A stretch of DNA of 64,000 bases from Acinetobacter beijerinckii CIP 110307 (GCF_000369005.1 NZ_KB849765.1:248001-312000), one strand, 5' to 3'. Positions 28,260 through 38,495 are shown, counted from the stretch's first letter. The notes: generated by a model from the sequence alone, not told the origin. Numbers and translations: made by a program.

Positions 28260-29132
28260 TTACTGCGTTTCTATTTCTCTGAGCCGAATCAAACCTTCTT
28301 GAACGGTGCTGCAAACCAGCTGGCCATTTTGCCACATTTTGCCAAAGTTCAAACCGCGCGAACTTGCGCTAATGGTTGCTTCCATATCGTATAACATCCA
28401 TTCATCTGCACGCAGCGGGCGATGGAAATAAATCGTATGATCAATACTTGCGCACTGTAAATTAGGTGATATCCACGATAGTCCATGTGGACGTAAAGCT
28501 GTCGTCATCAAGGTAAAATCAGAATAAAATGCAACAATTGCCTGATGTAGCGATATTTCATCAATATTCTGCGGGATTTGATCATGCGTACGAATGTAGT
28601 GCGCATAAAATGGTGCTTCAGGTTGTGGTTGAAACGGATTTACCGCCTGAATTGGTCGAATTTCCACATGACGTTCACGCATAAAACTGGCACGAACATT
28701 TTCTGGAACGAAGTTAATAATACTTTCTTTTAATTCTTTTTCAGATTTTAAGTTTTCAGGAGCAGGATATTCTGGCTCTTTGTGTTGATAATTTAAGCCT
28801 TCTTCTGGATTGGCAAAAGATACCATCGCCGAAAAAATAATTCGACCATGTTGAATCGCACGAACCTGACGACTAGCAAAGCTTTTACCATCTCTTAAAG
28901 AATCAACTTCATAAATGATTGGCGCATCAACATCACCACCATACAAAAAATAAGCATGTAAAGAATGTGCAGGACGATTCGTTGTATATGAGGCTGCTCG
29001 TAATGCTTGTCCTAAAACTTGTCCGCCGAATACACGCTTACCGACCAAGTTACGGCTATTACCTCTGAAAATATTGTTTTCTATTCTTTCTAAGGTCAAA
29101 AGTTCGACAAGTTCTTGAGTCAAAGCATTCAT
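28260..29132 (-). CDS. tesB: Acyl-CoA thioesterase II
   Basis: TesB-type double-hotdog thioesterase (290 aa) hydrolysing medium- and long-chain acyl-CoA. It starts MNALTQELVELLTLERIENN, aligning with E. coli TesB. The catalytic set is D205 (AFYSDFTLMT), S229 in the ASIDH segment where E. coli has Thr, and Q278 (STVQEGLIR). The frame is open for 56 more codons upstream, but that part has no TesB similarity, and the ATG at 29132 has GGATGG about 7 nt before it. Confidence 0.9.
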   Translation of the reverse strand: MNALTQELVELLTLERIENNIFRGNSRNLVGKRVFGGQVLGQALRAASYTTNRPAHSLHAYFLYGGDVDAPIIYEVDSLRDGKSFASRQVRAIQHGRIIFSAMVSFANPEEGLNYQHKEPEYPAPENLKSEKELKESIINFVPENVRASFMRERHVEIRPIQAVNPFQPQPEAPFYAHYIRTHDQIPQNIDEISLHQAIVAFYSDFTLMTTALRPHGLSWISPNLQCASIDHTIYFHRPLRADEWMLYDMEATISASSRGLNFGKMWQNGQLVCSTVQEGLIRLREIETQ

Positions 29133-29462
29133 GTAATAACCATCCAGCAGCAATGAGGAGAGATTCACTTGAGCAAACGAAAATTTACTCAAAGTACGCA
29201 GCGAAGTCAGGGCAATAATATTGACAGACAGAAACAGCCTGAATTGATTGTGCCACAAATTCCAATAAATATGCTCAGGATAAAATGATTCGTCCGTCAC
29301 ATTAATTTATATATATACCCGCTAAAAATACGATTTTTAACGATAAAATCTACCAAATACGCTATATTTTGTCAGAAAATAACATACCGTTTCATGTCAG
29401 AATACAGCAGAATGTCGTGTTCATCATGACTATACGTCAGGATTATTATTTAGGAGTTTGTA
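29133..29462. other. Divergent intergenic region tesB/plsB
   Basis: 330 nt between divergent start codons. It contains an AT-rich hairpin CG-TAAAAAT/ATTTTTA-CG at 29320-29342 and TATA-rich runs (29308-29318). I could not settle a promoter for either gene. The open frame continuing upstream of tesB is judged non-coding. Confidence 0.5.
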
Positions 29463-32018
29463 ATGTCCAAGACTGGATTTGGTCAAATGTATCGTCAACT
29501 TTCGAGTAAGTTACTTGACCTTGTGGTAACCCCACATGTTCTTGGTGAAGTTCCTACAGAATCCACCGCAGTAGAGCAGAATACAACAGATTCAAATAAA
29601 TTGATTTGCTATGTATTACAAAATTACTCTCGAAGTAATGCGCTTGTGGTTGATGGAGAAACCCGTCGTCTTCATTTAAAGCCGGCTTTAGACCCAATGA
29701 GTTTTGGTACTTATCAAGAAAAAAACTCAGTTCTATTTTTACATCAAAACGAAAATAATTTTTTTAATACACAAACTTTTCCCCCTCGTCTTTTACAGCT
29801 CATTGAAGCATTAGAACAAAATCCTGAAGTGGAAGTTGAACTGGTGCCTGTGACCGTTCTTTGGGGACGTTCACCTGATAAAGAGGACTCATGGTTTAAG
29901 CTTTTATTCTCTGATACATGGGCAACGCCTGGCACTGTAAAACAATTAGTGAATATTGGACTACATGGTCGCCAATCTTATTTAGAATTTCACGAAGCTC
30001 AGTCATTACGTGAATTGGTAGATTATGCCAAGACCAACCACCCTAATATCTCACCAGCAACCTACATTGCCAGCTCACTCGATACTTATTTAGACCAACA
30101 ACGTGAAGTCGTTTTGGGACCAGATTTATCAGATCGTCGCAACGTCATGCAGTCAGTGGTGAAAGCTCGCGATGTACAAGATGCTATCCGTCGTGAAAGC
30201 ATACAAAATAAAATTAGCATGTTAGAAGCTGAACGCCGTGCCATTGGTTATGTCAATGAGATCGTTTCAGACTATTCTGCTTCAGCAGTACGTTTTGCTG
30301 ATATGGCATTAACACGATTATGGACACAGTTATATGATGGTGTAGAAGTACATAACTTTAGTACTGTCCGCGAGCTTGCCAAAGACTACGAAATTATTTA
30401 TACACCTTGCCACCGTAGCCATATCGACTATTTATTATTGTCTTATGTGATTTATAAACGCGGGTTGATGATTCCCTATATTGCTGCGGGTGATAACCTG
30501 AACTTACCATTTGTGGGTCAGCTATTACGTGGTGGTGGTGCTTTCTTTATCCGCCGCTCATTCCGCGGCAATGCACTTTATACCTCTGTCTTCAAAGAAT
30601 ATTTGTATAGTATTTTATCGCGTAACACCCCGATTGAATATTTCATCGAAGGTGGACGCTCACGTACTGGCCGTCTTTTACCACCTAAAACAGGCATGTT
30701 GGCAATGACCATACATGGGCATTTACGTGGGCGAGCAAAGCCAATCGTATTCTTACCGACCTATATTGGTTATGAACGCCTCATGGAAGGTTCGACTTAT
30801 GTCGGTGAAATGCAAGGTAAGCCTAAAGAAGCAGAGTCTATTTTCGGCATCGTCAAAACTTTACGCAAAATCGAACGTATTTTCGGTAAAGTCCATGTAA
30901 ATTTTGGCGAACCTGTTTTCCTTGATGATATTTTGAAGCAACACAATGCTGATAAAATTCACATCGAAAAAAATGATGCGCCTATTCCAGCTGAAATTTC
31001 GAAAGTCGTATCAAGCTCTGCCCATCTGATTTTAGAAAATATAAACCGAGCAGTGGTGATTAATCCTGTATCGTTACTTTCTTTAATTTTACTAGCGACA
31101 CCAAAACACACGCTCGATGAAGAAATTTGTGCGAAGCAGCTAGATATCTATCGTGATCTTGTAACGCAACATCCTTATGATGAGCGTACAGAAGTTACAT
31201 CTTTATCTGGTAAAGAAATTATCGCTTACGGTTTAAAGCTTAAACTGATTAAACGTGTACAACATGTACTAGGCGATATTATTGCAATTGAAGATAATCA
31301 AGCAGTCTTGCTCACTTATTTCCGCAACAATATCTTGCATGCTTTTGTTCTGCCTTCATTGGTAGCTTCACTGGTTGAGCATAACGGTAAAATCCATAAA
31401 ACAGATTTGAGTAACGTTATTCGCACCTTATATCCATTTTTAAGAGCTGAGCTCTTTATGAAATGGCAACCTTCTGAATTACAACAGCATATTAATACCT
31501 ACATTGATGCACTTGTGAATATCGGCTTAATTTTCCAAGATCATGATGGTAATTTATTCAGCCCAACACCAAATAGTGAAGAGCATCAGAAGCTTTTAAC
31601 CTTGGCGATGCCAGTCAAACAAAGCTTAGAGCGTTATTACATGACGCTTGCACTCATTACGCAGCGTGGTTCTGGCAATATTTCAACCAAACAAGTTGAA
31701 GAGTTGAGCCACTTATTAGGTCAACGCTTATCTGTACTTTATGAGTTTAATTCACCTGAATTCTTCGATAAGTCATTATTCCAGAGCTTTATTAAAGTTC
31801 TCACACAGCAAAACTATATCCGTAATAATGAACAGGGTTTCATTGAATATGATGACAACTTTAGTGAAATGGCGGCGGGTGCTCAGTTGGTACTTGATGA
31901 AACAACATTACAAATGTTGCAACACATCACGACGTTCAGCGATGAGGAACTTGCAACTGCTTTAGAGGCGATGGCATCTCAACAAGCCAAACGCCGCTTA
32001 AAGCGTAAAAAGGCTTAA
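29463..32018 (+). CDS. plsB: Glycerol-3-phosphate 1-O-acyltransferase PlsB
   Basis: Inner-membrane acyltransferase (851 aa) making lysophosphatidic acid, the first step of phospholipid synthesis. The HX4D catalytic motif is HRSHID (H317, D322; E. coli H306). GAFFIRRSFRGN, IEYFIEGGRSRTGRLL and VFLPTYIGYERL are acyltransferase blocks II-IV. It is somewhat longer than E. coli PlsB (807). Ribosome site TAGGAG lies 7 nt before the ATG. It is divergent from tesB, pairing acyl-CoA use with hydrolysis. Confidence 0.96.
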   Translation: MSKTGFGQMYRQLSSKLLDLVVTPHVLGEVPTESTAVEQNTTDSNKLICYVLQNYSRSNALVVDGETRRLHLKPALDPMSFGTYQEKNSVLFLHQNENNFFNTQTFPPRLLQLIEALEQNPEVEVELVPVTVLWGRSPDKEDSWFKLLFSDTWATPGTVKQLVNIGLHGRQSYLEFHEAQSLRELVDYAKTNHPNISPATYIASSLDTYLDQQREVVLGPDLSDRRNVMQSVVKARDVQDAIRRESIQNKISMLEAERRAIGYVNEIVSDYSASAVRFADMALTRLWTQLYDGVEVHNFSTVRELAKDYEIIYTPCHRSHIDYLLLSYVIYKRGLMIPYIAAGDNLNLPFVGQLLRGGGAFFIRRSFRGNALYTSVFKEYLYSILSRNTPIEYFIEGGRSRTGRLLPPKTGMLAMTIHGHLRGRAKPIVFLPTYIGYERLMEGSTYVGEMQGKPKEAESIFGIVKTLRKIERIFGKVHVNFGEPVFLDDILKQHNADKIHIEKNDAPIPAEISKVVSSSAHLILENINRAVVINPVSLLSLILLATPKHTLDEEICAKQLDIYRDLVTQHPYDERTEVTSLSGKEIIAYGLKLKLIKRVQHVLGDIIAIEDNQAVLLTYFRNNILHAFVLPSLVASLVEHNGKIHKTDLSNVIRTLYPFLRAELFMKWQPSELQQHINTYIDALVNIGLIFQDHDGNLFSPTPNSEEHQKLLTLAMPVKQSLERYYMTLALITQRGSGNISTKQVEELSHLLGQRLSVLYEFNSPEFFDKSLFQSFIKVLTQQNYIRNNEQGFIEYDDNFSEMAAGAQLVLDETTLQMLQHITTFSDEELATALEAMASQQAKRRLKRKKA

Positions 32019-32020
32019 TA

Positions 32021-32047
32021 AAAAAGGCAACTTCGGTTGCCTTTTTT
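32021..32047 (+). terminator. UUCG-loop terminator after plsB
   Basis: Stem AAAAAGGCAAC / GTTGCC-TTTTT with a TTCG tetraloop (32032-32035) closed by C-G, the most stable type. T-runs on both strands let it end both plsB and the leftward gene that follows. Confidence 0.92.
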
Positions 32048-32062
32048 GTATTTACATTCTCA

Positions 32063-33049
32063 CTATCGACGACACTCAAAATATTTTGGATCATCTAAAC
32101 ATCTCAACCGTTTAATCAATTCCGCAAAATAAGCATCATAATAACCAGAGTCGATATAACGGTTACGAATTTTTGCGACTAAAGCTTCATATCCTTGCTT
32201 TTCAAAACCAGAAATATCTGCCCAATAATAAGCAGGTAAATGATTTTCCCATTGAATCGCCTGTGCTGCTAAACCATTACTATTTTTCACAAACCACGTT
32301 CTAATCTGATGTCCAAAACCATTTGGATAAGCTTGAGGACGAATCACGATATTAACGGCGAAATAGGCCACCGGAAAATTGACAACTTGAGTTGACTCAC
32401 CAAACTCCTTTTTTAAGTTATATGGCAATACACCATAAGCAGGTGCGGCTAAAATATCGATTTTCTTTTGCTTAAAAGAATCAACTGCCGTAGAAAAATC
32501 AACATACACAGCTTTTGCAGCCACACTTTGAACTAGGGCTTGTTGTGGGGGATTATCCTCTAGAATACCTATTCGTTTATTCTTGAGTTGCGATACCTTA
32601 TTGATCTGTTGCGTATTCATAATCATGTATGCCGTGCCAATTGGAATCATCCCAACCACTTCATATTCCTGACTAATTAAGCGTTTCTCAACATTAGTAT
32701 TGGTAAAAAGCTGCAAAAATAGTCGTGCAACACGGTTATTCGAAATCAAACCTATTCCACCCGTACTCCCCATAAAGTGGTTATAACGGTAGGTATTAAA
32801 ATTGGATGCGGCTAATCCAGAACATTTTTTTTGATCAAATGCACGAATGGCTTCTTTTTCATTTTTGAAAAATTGAAATTTAAGTTGAACTTGATTTTGT
32901 AATGCATGCAAACGAATATCTTGCAGACGACGACTAATATCACCTTGTGAACTCAATGGATCAAATACACACCACGTTTGTTCTCCAGCCCATGTTACAG
33001 TTGTTATAAAACTCAGTAATAGTACGTAAATTATTTTTCTCATAGACAA
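32063..33049 (-). CDS. Putative periplasmic solute-binding protein
   Basis: A 328-aa exported protein with a signal peptide at 1-21 (cleavage near TWA/GEQ). The architecture looks like a two-lobed periplasmic binding protein: CVFDPLSSQGD, a GTAYMIMNTQQINKVSQLKN segment and LKNKRIGILEDN, as in lobes of TRAP- or phosphonate-type binding proteins. It may belong to the Acinetobacter family annotated DUF6091. No transporter genes are adjacent, so ligand and partner are unknown. Two Cys near the C-terminus (CLDDPKYFEC) could form a disulfide. Confidence 0.6.
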   Translation of the reverse strand: MSMRKIIYVLLLSFITTVTWAGEQTWCVFDPLSSQGDISRRLQDIRLHALQNQVQLKFQFFKNEKEAIRAFDQKKCSGLAASNFNTYRYNHFMGSTGGIGLISNNRVARLFLQLFTNTNVEKRLISQEYEVVGMIPIGTAYMIMNTQQINKVSQLKNKRIGILEDNPPQQALVQSVAAKAVYVDFSTAVDSFKQKKIDILAAPAYGVLPYNLKKEFGESTQVVNFPVAYFAVNIVIRPQAYPNGFGHQIRTWFVKNSNGLAAQAIQWENHLPAYYWADISGFEKQGYEALVAKIRNRYIDSGYYDAYFAELIKRLRCLDDPKYFECRR

Positions 33050-33167
33050 CCCTTGATGCCTCAGTGCAAATCATGTGCACAATCTGGCAGTTCCTTAACG
33101 GAATCTGTTGGTATTTAAACATCAAAATCCATACCAACTATTTAAACTTTATTGCAGTTTAATCTAA

Positions 33168-33986
33168 TTATTTTTCATTACTATGTACGGCGAGCCCTGC
33201 TGCATAGTCATTAAAGCAAATCAAATGGTCAAATCTAAAACCTGTACTCAGCAATCGAGTCGCATAAATCTGTTTGCCTGTACGCTGTCGAGATGCCAAT
33301 TGCAGAAGTGGCAACTTCAATTGTTGTTGAAACCACAAAAGAATTTCATGCATAGGTAACGGTGCATTATTACTTACAATATAACTTTTTTGCGCTTTTT
33401 CCAACTCAGGCAATAACGCTAGAAATTTTGCAAGATCATCAATATGGATACGATTACTAAAATGAATGGCGGGATAATTTTGAGTTTGTTCGGCAAGTTT
33501 TTTTAATCTTAGAATTGAAGTGCCATAAATTCCCGTCGGTCTGATGATAATCGTTTGCTCAGGATAATATGACTGCCAAAGTAACTCCATTTTTCGAAGT
33601 ATATGACCTTGTTCATCGATTGGTTTGATTACTGATTCATCATCAATCCGCTCTCCAGCATTTTCACCATACACCCGAGTCGAAGAAACAACAATAATCC
33701 GCCTTACAGGGTGTAGTTTTAAAGCTTTAACAATAGGCTCAATACCATCTAAATAGGTGTGCTGATAAGCATCTATACCACTTTGTTTTGGGGCTAAAAT
33801 GACATAAACCACGTCAATAGGATTTAATTTCGATAAATCAAGCTTGTGAATATCCTGCATATAATGAGTCGCGTAACAATCTGTTTTTTCGCTACGACTT
33901 ATTGTGCTAATGTGGTGTCCTTGCTCAAATAAATGTTTAGCAACTCGTTGAGATGTTTTACCATAACCAATAAATAAAATATGCAT
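33168..33986 (-). CDS. NAD-dependent epimerase/SDR-like protein (YeeZ-type)
   Basis: A 272-aa extended-SDR-like protein. The N-terminal nucleotide-binding motif is IGYGKTSQRVA (6-16), and SSTRVYGENAG carries the Tyr of the active-site region. It resembles YeeZ/NAD(P)-binding proteins of unknown substrate. The ATG has AGGA 7 nt upstream. Its start lies only 18 nt from that of the divergent recG, so the recG promoter must lie inside this gene. Confidence 0.72.
   Translation of the reverse strand: MHILFIGYGKTSQRVAKHLFEQGHHISTISRSEKTDCYATHYMQDIHKLDLSKLNPIDVVYVILAPKQSGIDAYQHTYLDGIEPIVKALKLHPVRRIIVVSSTRVYGENAGERIDDESVIKPIDEQGHILRKMELLWQSYYPEQTIIIRPTGIYGTSILRLKKLAEQTQNYPAIHFSNRIHIDDLAKFLALLPELEKAQKSYIVSNNAPLPMHEILLWFQQQLKLPLLQLASRQRTGKQIYATRLLSTGFRFDHLICFNDYAAGLAVHSNEK
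33948..33976 (+). promoter_or_regulatory. Candidate recG promoter inside the SDR gene
   Basis: TTGAGA (33948-33953), 17-nt spacer, TAAATA (33971-33976). Transcription would start near 33983, about 22 nt before the recG ATG. No clear ribosome site precedes recG. Confidence 0.45.
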
Positions 33987-34004
33987 TCATATTCCTGATC
34001 ACAA

Positions 34005-36050
34005 ATGACTTCAGTCCAGCAATTACAAGGCGTTGGCGCAGCCGCAACGACTTTATTAGAAAAGCTTCATATTTTTAGCACGGATGATTTGTTATTTCAT
34101 CTCCCTCGTGACTATGAAGATCGTAGCACTATTATTCCAATGAATCAGTTGGTTGTTGGACGAAGCTATCTGATCGAAGGAGAAGTACGATCAGTCGATT
34201 TTCCTCCTGGTAAAAAGAAATCGCTTGCAGCTTTGTTACAAGATGATTTTGGCAAAGTCACCTTACGTTTTTATCATATTTATAAAGGTTTAACAGATCG
34301 TATCAAAATCGGACAACAGCTTCGAATCTTTGGTGAAGTTCGCGTTGGCGCACGTGGTTTAGAACTGTATCATCCTGAAATCCAAGTGATCCAACAACAT
34401 ACGCCTTTACCGAAAACTCAACTGACCGCAATTTACCCAAGCACAGAAGGTCTTACCCAACCTAAATTACGTGAATATGTTCGCCAAGCCCTTCAGCATC
34501 ATAGTGATGATTTACCTGAATTATTACCGAGCAAATATAGTAATGGTTATGAATTAAAAGAAGCGCTGCATTACATCCACGAACCACCTGTCGATGCAAA
34601 TATGCTACAGCTCAATCAAGGTTCACATCCTGCTCAGCAGCGTTTGATTTTTGAAGAATTGGTTGCGCATCAAATTAGTTTATTAACACGTCGTGCTTAC
34701 ATTCGCCAAATTGCAGCACCCAAATTTACAAGCAGTAAAATCTTAGCCAAAGCATTACTTGATGCTTTGCCTTTTCAAATGACTCATGCACAAAAACGAG
34801 TATCTAAAGAAATATTAAACGATCTGAAACAAGATCAACCCATGTTGCGTTTAGTTCAAGGTGATGTCGGTGCAGGTAAAACCTTGGTTGCAGCAGTTGC
34901 AGCCTGTCATGCGCTTGAAGCCGACTGGCAAGTCGCTCTGATGGCACCGACTGAAATCCTAGCAGAACAACATTATCTCAATTTTAAACGTTGGTTTGAG
35001 CCACTAGGGATTGAGGTTGCTTGGCTGTCTGGCAGGCAACAAGGCAAAGCGCGTGCGCAGGCGGAACAATTAATTAAACAGGGTCATGCTCAACTGATTG
35101 TTGGAACACACGCCCTCTTTCAAGACAATGTTGAATTCTCAAAACTTGGTTTGGTTATTATTGATGAACAACATCGTTTTGGCGTTGATCAGCGCCTTGC
35201 CCTCAGAAATAAAGGGGTAGATCAATTTACTCCACACCAACTGGTGATGACCGCAACGCCTATCCCTCGCACCCTCGCGATGAGTGCATATGGTGACTTA
35301 GATACATCCATTATTGATGAACTTCCTCCAGGACGTACCCCGATTCAAACGGTGACTATTCCATTAGATCGTCGTGAACAAGTTCTACAACGTATCGCAA
35401 CCAACTGCAGAGAAGGTAAACAGGCGTATTGGGTATGCACACTCGTAGAGCAGTCCGAAACCTTAGATGCTCAAGCTGCTGAAGCCACCTATCAGGAAAT
35501 TAAAGAGCGCTTTCCAGATATCAATATTGGTCTAGTGCATGGCAAAATGAAGGCAGATGAAAAGCAAGCAGTGATGCAAGCGTTTAAAGATAATCAATTA
35601 CAGCTCTTAATTGCTACGACAGTAATTGAGGTTGGCGTAGACGTTCCAAATGCATCCATCATGGTGATTGAAAATGCAGAACGTTTAGGGCTTTCGCAAC
35701 TACATCAGTTACGTGGTCGCGTTGGTCGAGGTGCAACTGCTAGCTTTTGTGCTCTACTATACAAAGTACCTTTATCTCAGAATGGTCAGGAACGGCTTTC
35801 TATTTTACGTGAAAGTAATGATGGCTTCGTGATTGCTGAAAAAGATCTAGAAATACGTGGTCCGGGCGAACTCTTGGGCACCAAACAAACTGGTGATATG
35901 GGTTTTCGTGTAGCTCGTTTAGAACGTGATGACCATTTGCTCACTCAAGCACATTATGTCGCTGAACAAATTCTCAAAGATTATCCTCAACATGCCGATG
36001 GTTTGTTAAAGCGCTGGTTACCTGAAGCACCAAGGTATGCTTATGTTTAA
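34005..36050 (+). CDS. recG: ATP-dependent DNA helicase RecG
   Basis: RecG (681 aa) remodels stalled replication forks and Holliday junctions. The N-terminal wedge domain includes the OB-fold (about 50-150, YLIEGEVRSVDFP). Walker A is GDVGAGKT at 286-293, motif II is DEQH (IIDEQHRFG), and motif VI lies in QLRGRVGRG. Length is close to E. coli RecG (693). comF overlaps its end by 14 nt, so the two are coupled. Confidence 0.96.
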   Translation: MTSVQQLQGVGAAATTLLEKLHIFSTDDLLFHLPRDYEDRSTIIPMNQLVVGRSYLIEGEVRSVDFPPGKKKSLAALLQDDFGKVTLRFYHIYKGLTDRIKIGQQLRIFGEVRVGARGLELYHPEIQVIQQHTPLPKTQLTAIYPSTEGLTQPKLREYVRQALQHHSDDLPELLPSKYSNGYELKEALHYIHEPPVDANMLQLNQGSHPAQQRLIFEELVAHQISLLTRRAYIRQIAAPKFTSSKILAKALLDALPFQMTHAQKRVSKEILNDLKQDQPMLRLVQGDVGAGKTLVAAVAACHALEADWQVALMAPTEILAEQHYLNFKRWFEPLGIEVAWLSGRQQGKARAQAEQLIKQGHAQLIVGTHALFQDNVEFSKLGLVIIDEQHRFGVDQRLALRNKGVDQFTPHQLVMTATPIPRTLAMSAYGDLDTSIIDELPPGRTPIQTVTIPLDRREQVLQRIATNCREGKQAYWVCTLVEQSETLDAQAAEATYQEIKERFPDINIGLVHGKMKADEKQAVMQAFKDNQLQLLIATTVIEVGVDVPNASIMVIENAERLGLSQLHQLRGRVGRGATASFCALLYKVPLSQNGQERLSILRESNDGFVIAEKDLEIRGPGELLGTKQTGDMGFRVARLERDDHLLTQAHYVAEQILKDYPQHADGLLKRWLPEAPRYAYV

Positions 36051-36681
36051 AAACCTAAGGATGGGTACTCGTCAGCTTTTTGATTACTTCACCCCGTGTA
36101 ATCTTTGCGACATTGGGATGAAGAAACACCATGGGATTTGCCAAAGTTGCTGGCAGCAATTGCCGTGGTTAAAGCAATCTATCCAACGCAATCAACAACA
36201 GATTTTGGTTGCATGTCATTATGAACATCCAATTGATCGCATTATTCAGCAATTTAAATACGAGCAAAAACTTCATCACCAAAGGCTATTGAGTGGACTT
36301 TTATTGCAACTCAAACTTCCAAAAGTTCATGCGATTGTACCCATGCCTATCTCAACTGATCGCTTAGTAGAAAGAGGATTTAATCAAAGCTTATTACTTG
36401 CTCAAGAACTGAGTAAAAATTTGCATATTCCTATTTGGCAACCCGTACAGCGTTTAGCACAGCACTCGCAAAAAGGCTTATCCCGCGTAGAGAGATTAGA
36501 AAATATCGAACAACAATTTATAGCTGATTCAACACAGAAAATACGTTACCGCAAAGTACTGATCGTAGATGATGTTATTACTACGGGTAGTTCGATTAGC
36601 GCTCTGTCGCAAGTCTTAGAACAGCTCGGTTGCCAACAAATTTATAGTTTATGTTTAGCAGCCGCTCGCAATCAAAAGTGA
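36037..36681 (+). CDS. comF: ComF-family phosphoribosyltransferase-like protein
   Basis: A 214-aa ComFC/GntX-type protein. The N-terminal zinc-finger cysteines are C21, C24, C35 and C38 (PCNLC...GICQSC), and the C-terminal PRTase motif is VLIVDDVITTGSS at about 174-186. ComF is needed for DNA uptake or later handling during transformation in Acinetobacter and other competent bacteria. It overlaps recG by 14 nt, fitting a recombination-linked unit. The first ATG may not be the true one; ATG codons at residues 3 and 9 also fit. Confidence 0.85.
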   Translation: MLMFKNLRMGTRQLFDYFTPCNLCDIGMKKHHGICQSCWQQLPWLKQSIQRNQQQILVACHYEHPIDRIIQQFKYEQKLHHQRLLSGLLLQLKLPKVHAIVPMPISTDRLVERGFNQSLLLAQELSKNLHIPIWQPVQRLAQHSQKGLSRVERLENIEQQFIADSTQKIRYRKVLIVDDVITTGSSISALSQVLEQLGCQQIYSLCLAAARNQK

Positions 36682-36682
36682 T

Positions 36683-37078
36683 TTAATTCACTAAATTTTG
36701 CTGACACCACGGAATAACAACATCTCTGGTTAATGGTGCGAGTAGAGTCGATTGATCATCTAAATCAATCCATTTCATTTCAGCAATTTCAGCGGCAATT
36801 TGCGGTGTTTGCTTTAATTCAATTACATAGACATAACTGATCAACACATGATTCGGCTCATTAGCAGCTGCCGTTTCAAACTGACCGACGAACTGCTTCA
36901 ACTCACTACGACAACCAATTTCTTCTAATATTTCGCGTTGAATCGTGATCTCAGGTGCTTCATCTGCCTCTAGTTTTCCACCGACCTGCATAAATGCATG
37001 CGTATTCTTTTTACGGACCAACAGCAATTGATCCTGTTCATTTAAAATAATTGCCGCAGCGACAGTAATTGTATTCAA
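36683..37078 (-). CDS. NUDIX hydrolase
   Basis: A 131-aa NUDIX pyrophosphatase. The Nudix box is complete from G34 to C56: G-x5-E (E40), then REILEEIG (48-55), which supplies the metal-binding glutamates. Substrate unknown; sanitation of oxidised or non-standard nucleotides is common for this size. It converges on comF with a single nucleotide between stop codons. Confidence 0.9.
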   Translation of the reverse strand: MNTITVAAAIILNEQDQLLLVRKKNTHAFMQVGGKLEADEAPEITIQREILEEIGCRSELKQFVGQFETAAANEPNHVLISYVYVIELKQTPQIAAEIAEMKWIDLDDQSTLLAPLTRDVVIPWCQQNLVN

Positions 37079-37481
37079 GCAGTTAGCCTCTCCGTTATAG
37101 CGAGCAATAGTCTATTATGATTCTGCAACTTGATACATGAGTATCGTATTAAACGTTCGTAAAAATACACTGCTCAATCTAAAAGCTTCAGAAGAATAGA
37201 CAGATCAATCACATGTATTTGCTTAAAAAACAGCCCGAAGTATTTTGCTATTTTTATTTAACTGAAGATGATTACAGTCACCATTACTGAAAACACATAT
37301 AGAATTCATACAATTAAAAGCATTTTATATAACTGTCATGCTGATAAAGTAGTCTAAGCAATAAGATTTTTAACAAATTAACGTTTAGGCAAGTGTTTTT
37401 CCTTTCATCCTTGTCTAAAATACACGCTGGTTTTCGTTAGAATACGCAAAACCCGACATCGACTGCGCGAGGAAAAAAGAC
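37079..37481. other. Intergenic region upstream of corA
   Basis: 403 nt, AT-rich, no credible ORF. The corA ribosome site (GAGGA, about 37468) is at the right end. A -10-like TAGAAT (37438-37443) is 39 nt before the ATG, but no -35 fits at 17 nt (TTGTCT at 37411 is 21 nt away). I see no Mg-sensing leader structure. Confidence 0.4.
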
Positions 37482-38495
37482 ATGCTTGAAGCCTTTTATG
37501 CCACAGAGCGCGGTAGTCTAGAAGATGCAACCATCAATGGAAGTTTTGATCTACACCCTGAATTGGTCTGGATTGATCTGATTGCTCCATCTCAAGAAGA
37601 GCAACAATGGGTAATCGATGCTTATGATCGGAACTTACCTACTCTCAAATCATTAGAAGACATTTCCTCATCAGCACGCTTTTATCGTGATGACGATGGT
37701 ATTTTGCATATTAGCACCTATTTTTTAACGAAAAATAAGAGTTATCAAGTCGACGGTGATGTAGAAGATTCGACTCATATGTTAGCGATGGTTCAAACCG
37801 TAGCTTTTATTTTGCATAAAGATCGCTTGTTCACCATGCGTGGTGAGAAACTTGTCGCTTTTCGCGCCTTTCGTGCTCGCGCTCGTCGTAATGACTACGA
37901 TATGGACTATAAAGATCCAACGTGGATTTTACTTGGACTACTTGAGGCAAAACTTGATGAGCTTGCGGATATCTTAGAAGATATCCACAAAGACTTAGAA
38001 GGATATTCGACTGAAGTCCTTAACAACCATCATCGAGAAAAAATCTTAGATCTCGATGACATGATTACACGCTTAGCTCAGCAAGAAGATATGCTCGGAA
38101 AAGCACAACTTTGTTTGATTGATTTACGACGTGTGCTGACTTTTTTGGCTCGTCCTCGCGCTTTAGGCAGTCATATTTATGATGCTGACATTCGCGAGTT
38201 AAGTGAGGATGTTCGTTCACTTGTCGAGCATGATGCATTCCTCTTCCAAAAAGTTCGATTCTTACTCGATACAACGTCTGGATTCATTAATACAGAACAG
38301 AATGATACGATCCGTCGATTCTCAATTTTACCAAGCATGCTTGCACCACCCATGTTGATTGCCAGTATTTATGGCATGAACACGGATGTGCTTCCATTTG
38401 CGCATGGTAGTTTAAGTTTTTGGATCGTTGCGGCTATACTCATGGCATTTCTAGTCTTACCGATGTTCTATTTCCGCTGGAAGAAATGGATTTAA
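37482..38495 (+). CDS. corA: Magnesium/cobalt transporter CorA
   Basis: CorA-family pentameric Mg2+ channel (337 aa). A large N-terminal cytoplasmic domain leads into a long helix (about 220-285), then the signature GMN (298-300) after the first membrane helix and the second helix FWIVAAILMAFLVLPMFYF, ending in the basic RWKKWI. The length is near E. coli CorA (316). Ribosome site GAGGA precedes the ATG by about 9 nt. Confidence 0.92.
   Translation: MLEAFYATERGSLEDATINGSFDLHPELVWIDLIAPSQEEQQWVIDAYDRNLPTLKSLEDISSSARFYRDDDGILHISTYFLTKNKSYQVDGDVEDSTHMLAMVQTVAFILHKDRLFTMRGEKLVAFRAFRARARRNDYDMDYKDPTWILLGLLEAKLDELADILEDIHKDLEGYSTEVLNNHHREKILDLDDMITRLAQQEDMLGKAQLCLIDLRRVLTFLARPRALGSHIYDADIRELSEDVRSLVEHDAFLFQKVRFLLDTTSGFINTEQNDTIRRFSILPSMLAPPMLIASIYGMNTDVLPFAHGSLSFWIVAAILMAFLVLPMFYFRWKKWI

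Noticed and set aside
29133..29300. Extension of tesB to 29300
   Set aside because: The added 56 residues precede the conserved TesB N-terminus and have no support; the ATG at 29132 has a ribosome site.
32021..32047. Short repeat after plsB as a mobile repetitive element
   Set aside because: It is a UUCG-loop terminator, and no second copy was noticed in the window.
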